Positions 25,902 through 35,594 of a DNA stretch of 64,000 nt are shown here, piece by piece. Source of the stretch: Bradyrhizobium sp. AZCC 1610. GTDB lineage: Bacteria > Pseudomonadota > Alphaproteobacteria > Rhizobiales > Xanthobacteraceae. The notes beneath the pieces were generated by a model. The model was not told the DNA's origin and ran no database searches. It worked only from the letters and a program-made list of their open reading frames with translations. The first letter of the stretch is position 1, and each line of letters begins with the position of its first letter. The DNA is taken from positions 1,955,001 to 2,019,000 of the forward strand of contig NZ_JAZHRR010000001.1 of NCBI RefSeq assembly GCF_036924515.1, in the 5' to 3' direction. The position numbers and the translations under genes are program-made.

Positions 25902-27790
25902 TGGACGAGAGGATGTCTTCCTCGGCAGATGCCGAAGCTCGGGCGCATTCCGCGCAGCTTCGGTTGGGCGCATCGCGCAATGCGCTCAACCGGTTGGTCC
26001 GCTGCCTGTTTGCCGAACGTCTTCTTGAACCGGATGCATTATTGTGGGCGCGCGAAGGCAACCAGGCATGGCTCCCCCTTTGGCAGTCACGCCGGGTCCT
26101 GCATTTCACCGACCTGCGTCGTGCGCCTGCCGGAACATTGCAAAATCGTGGTTCTGTCGAAGTACTGGACGAGACCGGTGCTCGGTACCGGATCGATGAT
26201 CCCTCCGACCTCATCGGACAGGTCGCGCCCGCCTTGGCGATCGCGCCTGCATCGGACGGCGTCCAGCATCTAATACGCGACGTCGAGGACAGCATGCGCA
26301 ACGACGTCCTGGCGCGTCGTCACCGGGAGCACTGGAGCGTCGAGCTGCGAGGGAAAGTAGCTGAAGCAGGCGCGCAGGGATTCCTCGCATATCTGGAAAA
26401 GAGCCTGCCGCCGCATCTGGCGGCCATGACTCTCGATCAGTGGGGCGCGCTGGAAGGTCACCCCTTCTATCCGACATGGAAGGCTAAATCCGACCTGTCA
26501 CCCGAGGACGTCACTGCTTTGTCGCCGGAGTTCGGTGCTCGCGTGCGCGTCCGAGTCGCAGCGCTGCGCAAGGAATGGTCCTTTGTGGAGAAGATGCCAC
26601 ATGTCGGCAGCTATTCGGATTGGTTCTCACAAAATTTCCCGGAGCTCTGGCGCGATTGGGCCGAAGGATTGAATAAACGTGGAAAGTCTCCTGAGGACTG
26701 GCTGCCTCTACCTGTCCATATTTGGCACCTTGACAACTTCGTGCGCCGTGAATTCGCGTCCGAAATAACTTCCGGAGTTTTCGACCCGGATGGCCCGGAG
26801 GTCGTGACGCTGCCGTCAATGTCGTTCCGCACGATGCTGCCGGACACACAGGAGCCGAGACCCTTTATCAAACTCCCGGTGGCGATCTGGATGACCAGCG
26901 AACAGCGCACTCTGCAGGCCAAGTCGATTCACATGGGGCCGCGTCTCAGCACCCTGATTTCCGATATTCTGTCAAAAGACAAGGATCTTTATGACAGGTT
27001 AGAGATCTTCACCGAAGAGCTGGGCGCAATCCTGCACCACCCCGTAACGGGCGACGAGCATCCGGGCCGCTTTCTTTCGGTCGTCTACCGCAACTCCACC
27101 GCTCTGGCGCGAAATGATGGACTGCTCTCGGTCACCGTCGCGGCACTCTTAGCGGCAAGCCCGATCGATGGCCGCCCGCTCATTTGCGAATTGATCGCGA
27201 GAAACGGCGATGAAAGTGAAGCAGCCGTATCTGCGTTCTTCCGTGCATATGTGAGGACCGTCATCGGCCCAACGCTCGCCATGTATCTGCTTTACGGAAT
27301 CGCCTTTGAGGCGCATCAGCAAAACAGCACGATCCTGTTCGATGAGGCCGGCCGCCCGAGAAAACTGTTGATCCGTGATTTTGGCGATGGCCGCAGTTTT
27401 GCACCCCTGTTTAAGGAACGAGGGCATCACCTCAAGCCCTTCACTCGCACGGGGATCTTACCCACTACATTTGATGACGATATAAGTCTCGTGCGCTCAT
27501 TTGTCATTGATGCCTGCTTCGTCTGCCACCTTCATGAGGTCGCACTGTGCCTCGACGAACAATATACAATGTCGGGCACAAGCCCTTGGCGCATCCTGCG
27601 GGAAGAGGCCGAGGCAGTTTTCGACGCGCTCAAGCCGCGCATGTTGTCAGACGCATTCTGGCTGGAAGAACGCAAGGCCTTTCTTGAGAAACCCTGGCCG
27701 AGCCGCTCGGTGCTGCGGATGCATCTGGAGCGTTATCACGACTATCGGGTTGAGCACGAACTTCCAAATCCACTGGCGGGAGCGGAATGA
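25901..27790 (+). CDS. IucA/IucC-family NIS siderophore synthetase
   Basis: ATP-dependent, NRPS-independent siderophore synthetase of 629 residues that forms an amide between a carboxylate (typically citrate) and an amine. The family motif [16 protein letters not shown] is at about residues 187-202, and the nucleotide-binding segment [18 protein letters not shown] at about 320-337. The C-terminal FhuF-like part contains [18 protein letters not shown]. The start ATG overlaps the stop of the opine dehydrogenase by one base. It is the only NIS synthetase in the locus, whereas staphyloferrin B needs three and aerobactin two, so the product should contain few amide bonds. The amine is probably derived from diaminopropionate. 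Confidence 0.93.
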   Translation: MDERMSSSADAEARAHSAQLRLGASRNALNRLVRCLFAERLLEPDALLWAREGNQAWLPLWQSRRVLHFTDLRRAPAGTLQNRGSVEVLDETGARYRIDDPSDLIGQVAPALAIAPASDGVQHLIRDVEDSMRNDVLARRHREHWSVELRGKVAEAGAQGFLAYLEKSLPPHLAAMTLDQWGALEGHPFYPTWKAKSDLSPEDVTALSPEFGARVRVRVAALRKEWSFVEKMPHVGSYSDWFSQNFPELWRDWAEGLNKRGKSPEDWLPLPVHIWHLDNFVRREFASEITSGVFDPDGPEVVTLPSMSFRTMLPDTQEPRPFIKLPVAIWMTSEQRTLQAKSIHMGPRLSTLISDILSKDKDLYDRLEIFTEELGAILHHPVTGDEHPGRFLSVVYRNSTALARNDGLLSVTVAALLAASPIDGRPLICELIARNGDESEAAVSAFFRAYVRTVIGPTLAMYLLYGIAFEAHQQNSTILFDEAGRPRKLLIRDFGDGRSFAPLFKERGHHLKPFTRTGILPTTFDDDISLVRSFVIDACFVCHLHEVALCLDEQYTMSGTSPWRILREEAEAVFDALKPRMLSDAFWLEERKAFLEKPWPSRSVLRMHLERYHDYRVEHELPNPLAGAE

Positions 27791-29016
27791 CAAATGCTTC
27801 TGTCGCGTTTCGCGGCTTCGGACCTGTTTTTATTTTGTTGTTCGGGCTGCAATTCATTTCCATGGGCGCCATGGAAATGAGTGGTCCATTCTGGCCAATC
27901 CAAATCAAGGTGTTGAGCCCTTCCGACAGCGTCTTTGGACTCGCAGGCGTTGGTGTCTACGTTGGCCCGATGATTGGCATGTCGTTGACCAGCGCCTTTT
28001 GGGGGCGAATGGGCGATCGCTACGGCAATCGGCTGATGATGGTTCGGGCGCTCGGCGGTCTAGCGGTCACGCAACTACTTGTTGCTGTCGCACAGGATGT
28101 CTGGACGATCATGGCGCTGCGTCTCTTGCAGGGCGCCTGCGCCGGGTATATCGCCCCAGCGCAGGCCTATGGCGTGCAGATTACCGGCGGAAAGGATCGC
28201 GCCAGCCTCTTCGCCTGGCTTCAGGTTGCCACCAATGTGGGCTCGATGGGCGGCGCGTTCCTAGGCGGGCTCATTCTCGATTCCTTTCCTTTTGCCGCAA
28301 TAAATCTGACCGCTGGGGCAATTTGTGCGCTGTGCGCTGCTGTTGCCTGGTTGAGCCTGCCCGTACCGACGCCAGGAACTGTTGCCGCCAATCCCGGAAA
28401 CGCGGGTACCGCAAGACCTGCGGCGTCGACAGGTGCTCCGATCGCAGCTCTTCTTGCCTTGATGGGGATGCTGCTTGCCAGCCGCATGGTCCTGCAGGTT
28501 CCTTTCTCACTGTACATGACCCAGGTATTTGGTGCCCGGCACTGGGTCGCTGGCCTCACTTACGGGCTGCTGGCGTGCGGCTTTGTTGTGGCCGCGCCGC
28601 TATGGGCGCGGCTCTTCGAGAATCGAACGCCATCCTATGTGCTCGGCGGGAGCGCGCTAATTTCGGCTGCGTGCGTTTTGGTTACTTATCTGGCCGGCAG
28701 CACGAGCTCCGTTGCCGTATTCGCGTTCCTGTATTTTATCTGGGGCATTCTTCTTGGAGGAACGACGCCGGTCCTTCTTGCGCTCATTTCGGTAGCCGTG
28801 GCTAATGATCGGCAAGGTTCAGTTCTGGGCCTCGCGCAAGCTTGCCAGCAGGGCGCTTCCGCGAGCGGCATCGTTGCCGGCGTCGTGATCACCCAGCTCT
28901 TTGGTCTCGAAGCCGCTTTCCCGCTCGTCGCCACGCTTTACGCCTTGTCATTTTTGTTGGCTCTCGGCATATGGCTCAAAACTTCGCAGCCCACTCAAAA
29001 AGGAAGCCAGCCATGA
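27787..29016 (+). CDS. Major facilitator superfamily transporter, probable siderophore exporter
   Basis: Inner membrane protein of 409 residues with about 12 hydrophobic helices. An MFS loop-2/3 motif is visible as [13 protein letters not shown] (about residue 75), with a matching region in the second half. It overlaps the synthetase gene (ATGA), and exporters of this type are common in NIS siderophore operons (for example SbnD). Its role here is therefore likely secretion of the finished compound to the periplasm. Import of another solute cannot be excluded. A low-complexity Pro/Ala/Thr stretch lies in the central cytoplasmic loop. Confidence 0.9.
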   Translation: MTNASVAFRGFGPVFILLFGLQFISMGAMEMSGPFWPIQIKVLSPSDSVFGLAGVGVYVGPMIGMSLTSAFWGRMGDRYGNRLMMVRALGGLAVTQLLVAVAQDVWTIMALRLLQGACAGYIAPAQAYGVQITGGKDRASLFAWLQVATNVGSMGGAFLGGLILDSFPFAAINLTAGAICALCAAVAWLSLPVPTPGTVAANPGNAGTARPAASTGAPIAALLALMGMLLASRMVLQVPFSLYMTQVFGARHWVAGLTYGLLACGFVVAAPLWARLFENRTPSYVLGGSALISAACVLVTYLAGSTSSVAVFAFLYFIWGILLGGTTPVLLALISVAVANDRQGSVLGLAQACQQGASASGIVAGVVITQLFGLEAAFPLVATLYALSFLLALGIWLKTSQPTQKGSQP

Positions 29017-30185
29017 CGGAACACCGATCGCTGCTGCTTGCCGCGGTGACGGCTATTGTCCTGATCGCTTTGCTTCCAACAGCAGCATTTGCGGGCAAGC
29101 CTGGACTGACACGGGCGCAAGCGCCGCTTACGCTCACTGATATCGCGGGCCGCCAGGTGACGCTTAACGCGCCCGTCAAGCGCATGCTTCTGGGTGAAGG
29201 CCGGCAGCTCTATCTCGTCGCATCGCTGGAACCCGAAGATCCTCTGGCCCATGTGGTTGCCTGGCGCACCGATCTGATCGTGGCCGACCCGACCACTTAC
29301 GCGCAGTATCTCGAAGTGTTTCCCGAGTTGGCGAAGCTCCCTTCCTTCAAGGGCCAAGAGGACAGCCTGATCGACATCGAATCGGCGATCATCCAGAAGC
29401 CTGATGTGGTGCTGCTCAATCTTGAAGCCATGCAGGCCAACAAGGACGCCAACTACATCGAGAAGCTCGCGGCACTGAACATACCGGTTCTTTATATCGA
29501 TTTTCGCCACCGCCCTCTGGAAAACACCGAGCCGACCATTCGGCTCCTGGGTAGGATCATGGGGCGTGAGGCGCGTGCGGAGGAGATCATCGCATTCCGC
29601 CGCCAAGCTATGGCTGCGGTTGCCAACGTCCTCGCCGCCAAACAACCGAAACGCCCCAATGTATTCGTCGAACGGATCGGTGGCTACTCGCAGGATTGCT
29701 GCCTATCTTTCGGCGCAGAGAATTTCGGCAAATATGTCGAACTCGCCGGCGGCCATAATATCGCCAGCGACATCATTCCTTCGACCTTCGGGCAGATCAG
29801 CCCCGAACAGGTTATCGTCGCCGATCCAGAACATGTAGTGGTTACCAGCGCCGACTGGAAAGCCTATGTGCCCGGCGGCCACTGGATTCCGCTCGGACCA
29901 GGGGCGGATCCTCGGGTGATGCGCAAGAAGCTCGAATGGTTCGTTACTCGCGACGCCTATACCGGTATCGCGGCAAAGAGGACGCGGAATTTTCACGGCA
30001 TTTGGCACCAGTTCTACAATAGCCCATACGAATTTGTTGCCGTCCAACAATTGGCGAAGTGGTTCCATCCCGACCTATTTGCCGATCTGGATCCCAATGC
30101 GACCTTTGCCGAATACCATCGTCGCTTCCTGCCCATAAACTACCGGCCCGGCTATAGCATCAGCCTTTCCGACAGCCAGCGATGA
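29013..30185 (+). CDS. Periplasmic iron-siderophore binding protein (FecB/FepB family)
   Basis: Substrate-binding protein of an iron-complex ABC importer, 390 residues. The signal peptide covers about residues 1-27 (ending AAFAG). The Peripla_BP_2 fold follows: [30 protein letters not shown] and the second lobe. The double Cys in YSQDCCLSF is unusual and may form a disulphide. ATG 29013 is preceded by AAAGGAAG and overlaps the MFS stop. It is followed by its permease and ATPase genes, which complete an uptake system beginning at the TonB receptor. Confidence 0.9.
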   Translation: MTEHRSLLLAAVTAIVLIALLPTAAFAGKPGLTRAQAPLTLTDIAGRQVTLNAPVKRMLLGEGRQLYLVASLEPEDPLAHVVAWRTDLIVADPTTYAQYLEVFPELAKLPSFKGQEDSLIDIESAIIQKPDVVLLNLEAMQANKDANYIEKLAALNIPVLYIDFRHRPLENTEPTIRLLGRIMGREARAEEIIAFRRQAMAAVANVLAAKQPKRPNVFVERIGGYSQDCCLSFGAENFGKYVELAGGHNIASDIIPSTFGQISPEQVIVADPEHVVVTSADWKAYVPGGHWIPLGPGADPRVMRKKLEWFVTRDAYTGIAAKRTRNFHGIWHQFYNSPYEFVAVQQLAKWFHPDLFADLDPNATFAEYHRRFLPINYRPGYSISLSDSQR

Positions 30186-31249
30186 CAGATCTCCATACCG
30201 AAGCGCTGACCTTAGCCGGACGCGACGCCTATCAAGCGCTCAGCGTCAGACGGTGGATCGTTCTCCTTGTGCTGGCGGTCGGGGTTTGCATCGCATTGGT
30301 CGGCGACCTTTCGACTGGACCGGCCAGCTACGGGCTTGGAGAGGTTGTGCGCACGCTCGTTCTGCCAGCAGAGGCGGATGCGCAGATGCGCGTCATAGTT
30401 TGGTCGATCCGCATGCCGTCGGCCCTTATGGGCGTCGTGGTCGGCGTGGCGCTTGCCATCGGCGGCGCGCAAATGCAGACCATCTTGAATAATCCACTGG
30501 CGAGCCCATTCACGCTGGGCATTTCCGCCGGTGCAAGCTTCGGTGCGGCCCTTGCACTCGCCTTCGGTGTCGCGCTGGTTCCCATGGCAGGGGACTACAT
30601 CGTCGCGGCCAATGCTTTCGTCATGGCCATGGCAACCGCCTTCTTGATCCATTTGGCCAGCCTTCGGCGCGGAGCGTCGATCCAGGTGATCGTGCTTTTG
30701 GGCATAGCGCTGGTTTTCAGTTTCAATACGGCCCTCGCCATCATTCAATATTTCGCCGCCGAGCAGGCGGTCGCGGCCATCGTCTTCTGGACCATGGGCA
30801 GCCTCACCAACGCAACATGGCCCAAGCTCGCCATTACCGCGATCGTCGTGGGTCTAACCTTGCCGGTCTTTCTGCGCCGCCGGTGGCAGTTGACGGCCTT
30901 ACGTCTTGGCGAGGCGCGCGCGGCGAGCTTCGGCATTCCCGTGCGGCGCCTGCGGCTCGAAACCCTGATCCTTGTTTCCCTTTTGACGGCGATCCCCGTC
31001 GCGTTTGTCGGCACGATCGGTTTTATCGGTCTCGTTGGCCCGCACATCGCCCGCATGATGGTCGGCGAAGACCAGCGCTTCCTGCTGCCCGCGAGCGCGC
31101 TGACTGGTGCGCTGATCATGTCGTTCAGCTCCATCTTGGCCAAAATCGCGGTACCCGGGGCCGTCCTGCCGATCGGCATTGTCACCTCAGCGATCGGATT
31201 GCCGGTCTTCCTGTATTTGATCCTGAAAAGCGGAAGAGAGATATGGTAG
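30182..31249 (+). CDS. FecCD-family ABC transporter permease
   Basis: BtuC/FecD-like permease of 355 residues with about ten transmembrane helices. Characteristic stretches are SIRMPSALMGVVVGVALA, GGAQMQTILNNPLASPFTLGIS and the EAA-like loop FIGLVGPHIARMMVGEDQR. It probably works as a homodimer, since a second permease gene is absent. The start overlaps the binding-protein stop (ATGA), and it overlaps the ATPase gene by 7 bases. Confidence 0.93.
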   Translation: MTDLHTEALTLAGRDAYQALSVRRWIVLLVLAVGVCIALVGDLSTGPASYGLGEVVRTLVLPAEADAQMRVIVWSIRMPSALMGVVVGVALAIGGAQMQTILNNPLASPFTLGISAGASFGAALALAFGVALVPMAGDYIVAANAFVMAMATAFLIHLASLRRGASIQVIVLLGIALVFSFNTALAIIQYFAAEQAVAAIVFWTMGSLTNATWPKLAITAIVVGLTLPVFLRRRWQLTALRLGEARAASFGIPVRRLRLETLILVSLLTAIPVAFVGTIGFIGLVGPHIARMMVGEDQRFLLPASALTGALIMSFSSILAKIAVPGAVLPIGIVTSAIGLPVFLYLILKSGREIW

Positions 31250-31995
31250 TGCTGAGCACGCATCGCCTCGGCGCCCGCTTTGGATCACGCCAGGTACTAC
31301 GTGATGTGACGCTTCCGCCCTGTCATGGCGGCGAGGTGGTGGCCGTCATTGGACCGAATGCTGCGGGCAAGTCGACGCTGTTCCGGCGTCTGGCAGCCAT
31401 TCTTCCGGGGCCCGGCGAGTGCCGATTGGAGGGTGTGCGCGATGTAGATCGCGCCGTCGCCTACATGCCTCAGGACCAAACGGCAAGCGCAGTGCTGACT
31501 GTATTCGAATCCGTCCTTCTTGCGCGCAAGCAGGTGAGCGGCTGGCGTCTGGAGAGTTCTGATCTGGTAGCGGCGGAGCAGGCGCTGGCAGCACTCGATA
31601 TAGGCGATCTTGCCAATGAAATCCTTTCCGAACTGAGCGGTGGACAGCGCCAGCTCGTCGGGCTTGCCCAATGTCTTGTGCGCGAACCGCAGGTGCTGCT
31701 CTTGGACGAGCCGATCAGCGCGCTGGACATGCACCGCCAGTTGGAAGCGATGCGGCAGGTGCGCAGCCTTGCGCATGACGACGGTATGCTCGTGCTGATC
31801 GCGCTGCATCATCTCGACCTGGCACTGAAATTCGCCGACAAGGTCGCTATCCTCTCTGATGGGACGTTGCACGATTTCGGCACGGCGGCTGGTGTCCTGA
31901 CGCCGGAAAACCTTGCCGCAACCTTTCGCATTAGGGCACGTGTCGAATTCTGTTCGCAGGGCAAACCACATTTGATCGTCGACGACGCGATCTGA
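31243..31995 (+). CDS. Iron-siderophore ABC transporter ATP-binding protein
   Basis: ABC ATPase of 250 residues energising the FecCD permease. Walker A is GPNAAGKST (37-45), the signature is LSGGQRQ, Walker B is VLLLDEPISALD, and the H-loop is HHLDLAL. The start ATG at 31243 has GGAAGAGAG directly upstream. It is the last gene of the coupled siderophore operon. The following ~210 bp has no clear terminator. The usual length for FepC/FecE proteins is 250-270 residues, so it looks complete. Confidence 0.94.
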   Translation: MVVLSTHRLGARFGSRQVLRDVTLPPCHGGEVVAVIGPNAAGKSTLFRRLAAILPGPGECRLEGVRDVDRAVAYMPQDQTASAVLTVFESVLLARKQVSGWRLESSDLVAAEQALAALDIGDLANEILSELSGGQRQLVGLAQCLVREPQVLLLDEPISALDMHRQLEAMRQVRSLAHDDGMLVLIALHHLDLALKFADKVAILSDGTLHDFGTAAGVLTPENLAATFRIRARVEFCSQGKPHLIVDDAI

Positions 31996-32207
31996 CGTCC
32001 CACGCGTCGGGGGCTGGCCGGCCTCAGAAGTCCGTCGTGAAGGACAACTTCACCGTTCAGCGGCGCACCCAGGCCAAGGTGCCAAAGCTCGCGACACCGG
32101 CCCGGTATGTCTCTTAATCAGCGGCTCCATCGTTCCGACCTTGCGCCCGGTGCGGGAACCCGCTCGCGGTGAAGATCCGAACCGCGGCCCGGAGGGCGGC
32201 TTGCTGG
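31996..32207. other. Gap between the siderophore operon and the integrase remnant
   Basis: No gene or strong hairpin is recognised. The sequence looks like mixed debris between two convergent units. Confidence 0.4.
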
Positions 32208-33355
32208 TTAGGCGACCAGCTTGAGCTTTTGCCGCTTTCTTTCGGGCGGCTGCTCGCCCGACGTATTCTTGCGCGGCTTGAGGAAGTCAGCCCACGCCTG
32301 CAGCGCCTCGCGGCGCCGCCGGATCATCTCGCTGTCCCAATACGATAGTTCAGCCTCATCGCCGACGCGGTGCGACAGGCAGAACTCGAGCACTTCGCGG
32401 CGGAAATTGTGCTCCTTGTTGTCAGCGCCCCAATTTCGGAAGCTCGTGCGGCAGCCATGCATGGTGGATTTGACGGCAGTGCGCTCGATGGCCCCCACAA
32501 GCGCGTTCGCCCGGAACGGCTGATGTTGCTCGGCGTGGTCGGAGGGGAACACGTACTTATCCGTGCGCGCATCGATTGGATGATCTCGATGGCCTGATCT
32601 GACAGCGGGACGAGATGCGGCTTCGACTCTAGCTCGCCCTTAATCTTCATCTTCTCAGCCGGAACCATCCACGTCCTTGCTTCGAAGTCGAGCTCCGTCC
32701 ACTCCATCAGCCGGATTTCTTGGCTCCGCGACACGGTGAGGATGCCGACTTCTGTGCAGCGCGCGGCGTTGCCGAGATCATAGCGCAGCCCTGTCATCAT
32801 TTGCGGCATCTTCGTATATGGCGCGGACCGATGCCCCTTCTTACGATTCAGCTTGCGGGGCGACGGCAGCAGGTGTTTCAGGTTGCCGCGCCATGCGGCC
32901 GGGTTCTCGCCCGTGCGCAGTCTCAACGCTTTGGCCGCGTCCATCAGCCGCTCGATCCGCTGGCGCGTCCGTGACGCTGTAATCGGCTTCACGGTCCAGA
33001 TCGCCTTGAGCGCCTCCAACACGTGCTCGGTGGTGATCTCCTGGAGGTTCTTGTCGTGCAGGCTCGGCACGTCCCGGACGGAGCGCCGCCACTGCTTCAA
33101 CTCCTCTTCGGACAGCCCCTGGCACCAAACAGGGTACTGCTCCTCGGCAAACTCCTTGAACGTCTTGCTGCCCTGAGCGGTGGCCCGCTTCTTGACGCGC
33201 GGATCGATGCCCTCGCGCTTCAACCCGACCTTATAGTCGCGCGCCTTTTCGCGCGCGCTGCTGAGGGTCAGAACGTCACCGCTTGCGCTGTCGCGGTCGC
33301 CAGCCCTGGCGAACTCCATTTGCGCCCGCTTGCCCTCGAGGTCGGTGAAGCGCAC
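32208..33355 (-). pseudogene. P4-type tyrosine recombinase (integrase), frameshifted and N-terminally short
   Basis: Minus-strand integrase split between two frames. The upstream part (from 33355) covers the SAM-like core-binding domain and the start of the catalytic domain, with the first catalytic Arg in SRSQEIRLMEW. Near 32555-32580 a one-base change shifts the frame. The downstream frame reads DKYVFPSDHAEQ and then the box MHGCRTSFRNWGADN and SHRVGDEAELSYWDSEM, matching the His-x-x-Arg and C-terminal regions of P4-like integrases. The usual ~55-residue N-terminal arm-binding domain is largely missing. It is probably inactive unless the frameshift is a sequencing error. It lies next to the excisionase-like gene at the right edge of the 31-kb segment. 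Confidence 0.85.
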
Positions 33356-33386
33356 ACCCGATCACCGCTTTCGCGCACCACCAGAT

Positions 33387-33409
33387 AAAAGCCCCGCCTA
33401 AGCGGGGCT
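33387..33409 (-). terminator. Hairpin terminator after the excisionase-like gene (right copy)
   Basis: AGCCCCGC and GCGGGGCT form an 8-bp stem with a 4-base loop, followed on the minus strand by TTTT. The stop codon of the excisionase-like gene lies inside the hairpin. The copy at 2374-2399 is nearly identical. Confidence 0.7.
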
Positions 33410-33569
33410 CTCTTCAATCGGCTTGCCGGCGTCCGGCAGCATGTTGAGCCATACTCTCAAATCGTCCGGCAGGATGATCGTGCGCCTCCCGTGCTTCTTG
33501 GCCCTGAGATCACCGCTGCTGATCGCCTCGCGAATGGACGTCAGCCCGATCCCGGTGAGGGCGCTTGCC
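33387..33569. repeat. Right copy of the island-flanking direct repeat
   Basis: Matches 2374-2557 in direct orientation with a few substitutions and one indel. Here the block is part of an intact small gene, so this copy is likely the parent sequence. Together the two copies bracket the catabolic and siderophore genes. Confidence 0.8.
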
Positions 33570-33634
33570 TCCTCGGGTGACACCGAGAGCCGTTCCCAGA
33601 GCGGTACCTTTCCCTTCTGCCCGAACTCGTTCAT
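33398..33634 (-). CDS. Excisionase/AlpA-like helix-turn-helix protein
   Basis: Small DNA-binding protein of 78 residues with an excisionase-type HTH: LSVSPEEASALTGIGLTSIREAISSGD followed by a basic wing KKHGRRTIILPDDL. Such proteins (AlpA, Xis) control excision and transcription of P4-type elements. ATG 33634 follows an in-frame GTG by one codon. It lies upstream of the broken integrase on the same strand, the usual order. A truncated paralogue at 2374-2557 marks the other end of the island. Confidence 0.8.
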   Translation of the reverse strand: MNEFGQKGKVPLWERLSVSPEEASALTGIGLTSIREAISSGDLRAKKHGRRTIILPDDLRVWLNMLPDAGKPIEESPA

Positions 33635-33637
33635 CAC

Positions 33638-34129
33638 ATAAGCGCCTTATCGTTTGCGGGCCACGTCGTGGCTAGTCTCGTCGCCTTTGTCCTCGAACTG
33701 CGATTCCGGCACGGGCGACAATCTCACGCGCTCCTTGGCGTAGCTTGGTGCAGCGGCCAATAAAGAGCGCATCGGAAAACGTGATCATCCCCCACATGAT
33801 GCAATTGGCCGTGCCGAAGCAAAATGGTTGTCAGAAATGCGTGGTACAATTGGATGCCAAAGCGAATGAAAGGAGAGGTTCCCGCTTCCCAGTTTCTTCG
33901 CCCCTACTCAGGGCAATAGCTGCGACGAATTTCTGGAGTCTGGGGCGAAGCCCCTCACCACTGTGAAGGTGATCAGCTGCTGATATCGTAAATGGTTCGC
34001 CCGGACTTGAGCCTTCAACCAGACCGTTATGAGCGGGCAGGGCGCGTGCGCAAGTTCCATGACGTTCGATCGGCCTTTCAGCCGATCTAGCGATGCTGCT
34101 CTCGCCATGAAAGGGGCAGGGATTTTGGG
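33638..34129. other. Non-coding stretch between excisionase-like gene and recombinase remnant
   Basis: Open frames here carry no recognisable family sequence. It may contain degraded parts of the neighbouring mobile element. Confidence 0.4.
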
Positions 34130-34321
34130 ATCTGCTTCAGCTCGATAGTAGTCACCTTCTAGAGCTGCGCGCACTAGGTTAGTTGGGAGAAACGCCAGCC
34201 GCAGTCCTTGCCGGATTACCTTGGGATGGAGGTTCGCTTCCGCAGCGAGCACTTCGATGGATGCCTGGCGCCCGCTTGACAGATCGTCGAGCCACGCATG
34301 GGCTCGTATAATCGACTTCAA
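34130..34321 (-). pseudogene. C-terminal remnant of a large serine recombinase
   Basis: The minus-strand frame encodes RAHAWLDDLSSGRQASIEV and HPKVIRQGLRLAFLPTNLVRAALEGD. This resembles the HTH near the C-terminus of alphaproteobacterial resolvase/recombinase proteins, with the LAFLAP-type motif. No catalytic N-terminal domain is present nearby, and the frame continues into unrelated sequence down to 33908. It is best read as a fragment. Confidence 0.5.
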
Positions 34322-34499
34322 ATTCAGCCAAAAGTACCGAAGGCTTGGCGATGATCGAGGCCATCCTCTTGGCTGAGCACCAAATACAAGCCATTTCTGC
34401 GGGGAGGGGACTTAATTCAGCGACAGCATCAACCAATCAACTCGCTTTCCGTTCAGGCTCGAAAAGCGCATCGAGAATCGAATCCGGTTCGGTCGCGCC

Positions 34500-34889
34500 G
34501 TGTCGGAACAAATCATTGATCGCCGTCGACGCATCCTCTCATTTGCTCCCGGCAGCACATTTGGGTTCGTGCGATGGGCGTCCAACGATTTTGGCACTGT
34601 CATCTCGCGATTCGATATTTTGCGTGCGGCGACGCCTGGGCAGCGCTATTCGACGGTGCCTTGGGTCAAACCCGGCGGCGACGTCTTGTTGCGGCTTGCC
34701 GGCTGGCCAAAGGTCGAGCGCATCCTGCAACTGGTCGACGCGGTGGGAGCCCTCGACATCGATCCGGCGGATGTCGCGCCGGATTATTGGCATCACGTCC
34801 ACAACCGCTTGTCCGTGAATGAGACGCCCCGATCGTACACCCGCGCGCGCCACCAGGCGTGGCTGCGCCGCCGGGAGATTGCACCATGA
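34500..34889 (+). CDS. DUF2840 domain protein of conjugative element
   Basis: Protein of 129 residues matching the DUF2840 family found between parA and traF genes in rhizobial conjugative elements: SEQIIDRRRRILSF, FVRWASNDFGT, GWPKVERILQ and YTRARHQAWLRRREI. The frame is open further upstream (EKRIENRIRFGRAV reads in frame before the GTG at 34500) but has no start codon, so the N-terminus is probably truncated and the usual start lost. The stop overlaps traF (ATGA). Its biochemical role is unknown. The parA gene expected upstream is missing. Confidence 0.75.
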   Translation: MSEQIIDRRRRILSFAPGSTFGFVRWASNDFGTVISRFDILRAATPGQRYSTVPWVKPGGDVLLRLAGWPKVERILQLVDAVGALDIDPADVAPDYWHHVHNRLSVNETPRSYTRARHQAWLRRREIAP

Positions 34890-35395
34890 GAAATCGGCTG
34901 GCGACCACTCTCGTGACGGCTGCTGCGGTCGCTCTTGTGTCGTCGACGACTGGACCGGCAACACCAATTTACGTCTGGAACGCCTCGAAGAGTGTTCCGA
35001 TCGGCCTCTACCGATTGCAGCCCGCTGGCCGACTTGTCGTCACCGAACTCGTCGCAGTTCGCCCGCCAGAACCGCTTGCGACCTTTCTCCATCTGTATGG
35101 CTATCTGCCGGTCGGCGTTCTCATGCTCAAGCGCGTGGTCGCTCTTCCGGGGCAAACGGTCTGCAGGCGAGGCCTCAGAATCTCCGTCGATGCGATCGAG
35201 ATGGGCAACGCCAAAGCGCGCGATGGTCATGGGAGGCCGCTACCGGCCTGGCAGGGATGCCGCGTCGTTGGCGCGGACGAACTCTTCCTCATGAACTGGC
35301 AATCGGAAGACTCTCTGGACGGCCGTTATTTCCGGTTTCTCCCTCAGTCTTCGGTCATTGGCAAAGCGCTGCCCGTGTGGACTTGGGAGGAGTGA
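34886..35395 (+). CDS. traF: TraF-like S26 family signal peptidase of conjugative transfer
   Basis: Membrane-anchored peptidase of 169 residues with an N-terminal hydrophobic helix (about 5-22). It has the Ser-Lys dyad of S26 peptidases: Ser36 in SKSVPIGLYR and Lys82 in MLKRVVALPG, plus the C-terminal box DSLDGRYFRFLP. TraF processes pilin-like subunits (TrbC cyclisation in RP4) during mating-pair formation. It overlaps the DUF2840 gene and appears intact, but the following transfer genes are interrupted by an IS110-family element and a broken relaxase. Confidence 0.88.
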   Translation: MRNRLATTLVTAAAVALVSSTTGPATPIYVWNASKSVPIGLYRLQPAGRLVVTELVAVRPPEPLATFLHLYGYLPVGVLMLKRVVALPGQTVCRRGLRISVDAIEMGNAKARDGHGRPLPAWQGCRVVGADELFLMNWQSEDSLDGRYFRFLPQSSVIGKALPVWTWEE

Positions 35396-35594
35396 TCATA
35401 ATTTGCATACCGTCCGGGCTGTCGGAAGTCCTGGCAAGTTCGAAATTGGTTGAGAGTGCCGAGGAAGTGGTCGACCGCGGATGGCTCTTCAAATCGGGCT
35501 TCGAGAAACCGGTGCACGGGGATAACGCAGCCGTGGCCGAATCCGGAGCCTGGTGCAACGACTTAGACGGTCGTTGGCACAAAGGAGAGCTCCG
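35396..35594 (+). ncRNA. Non-coding left end of the IS110-type element, candidate bridge RNA region
   Basis: About 200 bases lie between traF and the transposase, with no gene. In IS110-group elements such as IS621 the non-coding end upstream of the recombinase encodes a structured bridge RNA. Length and position fit, and the sequence has several short complementary stretches, but no fold was computed. If the element belongs to the IS1111 group, the RNA would instead lie downstream. Confidence 0.35.
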
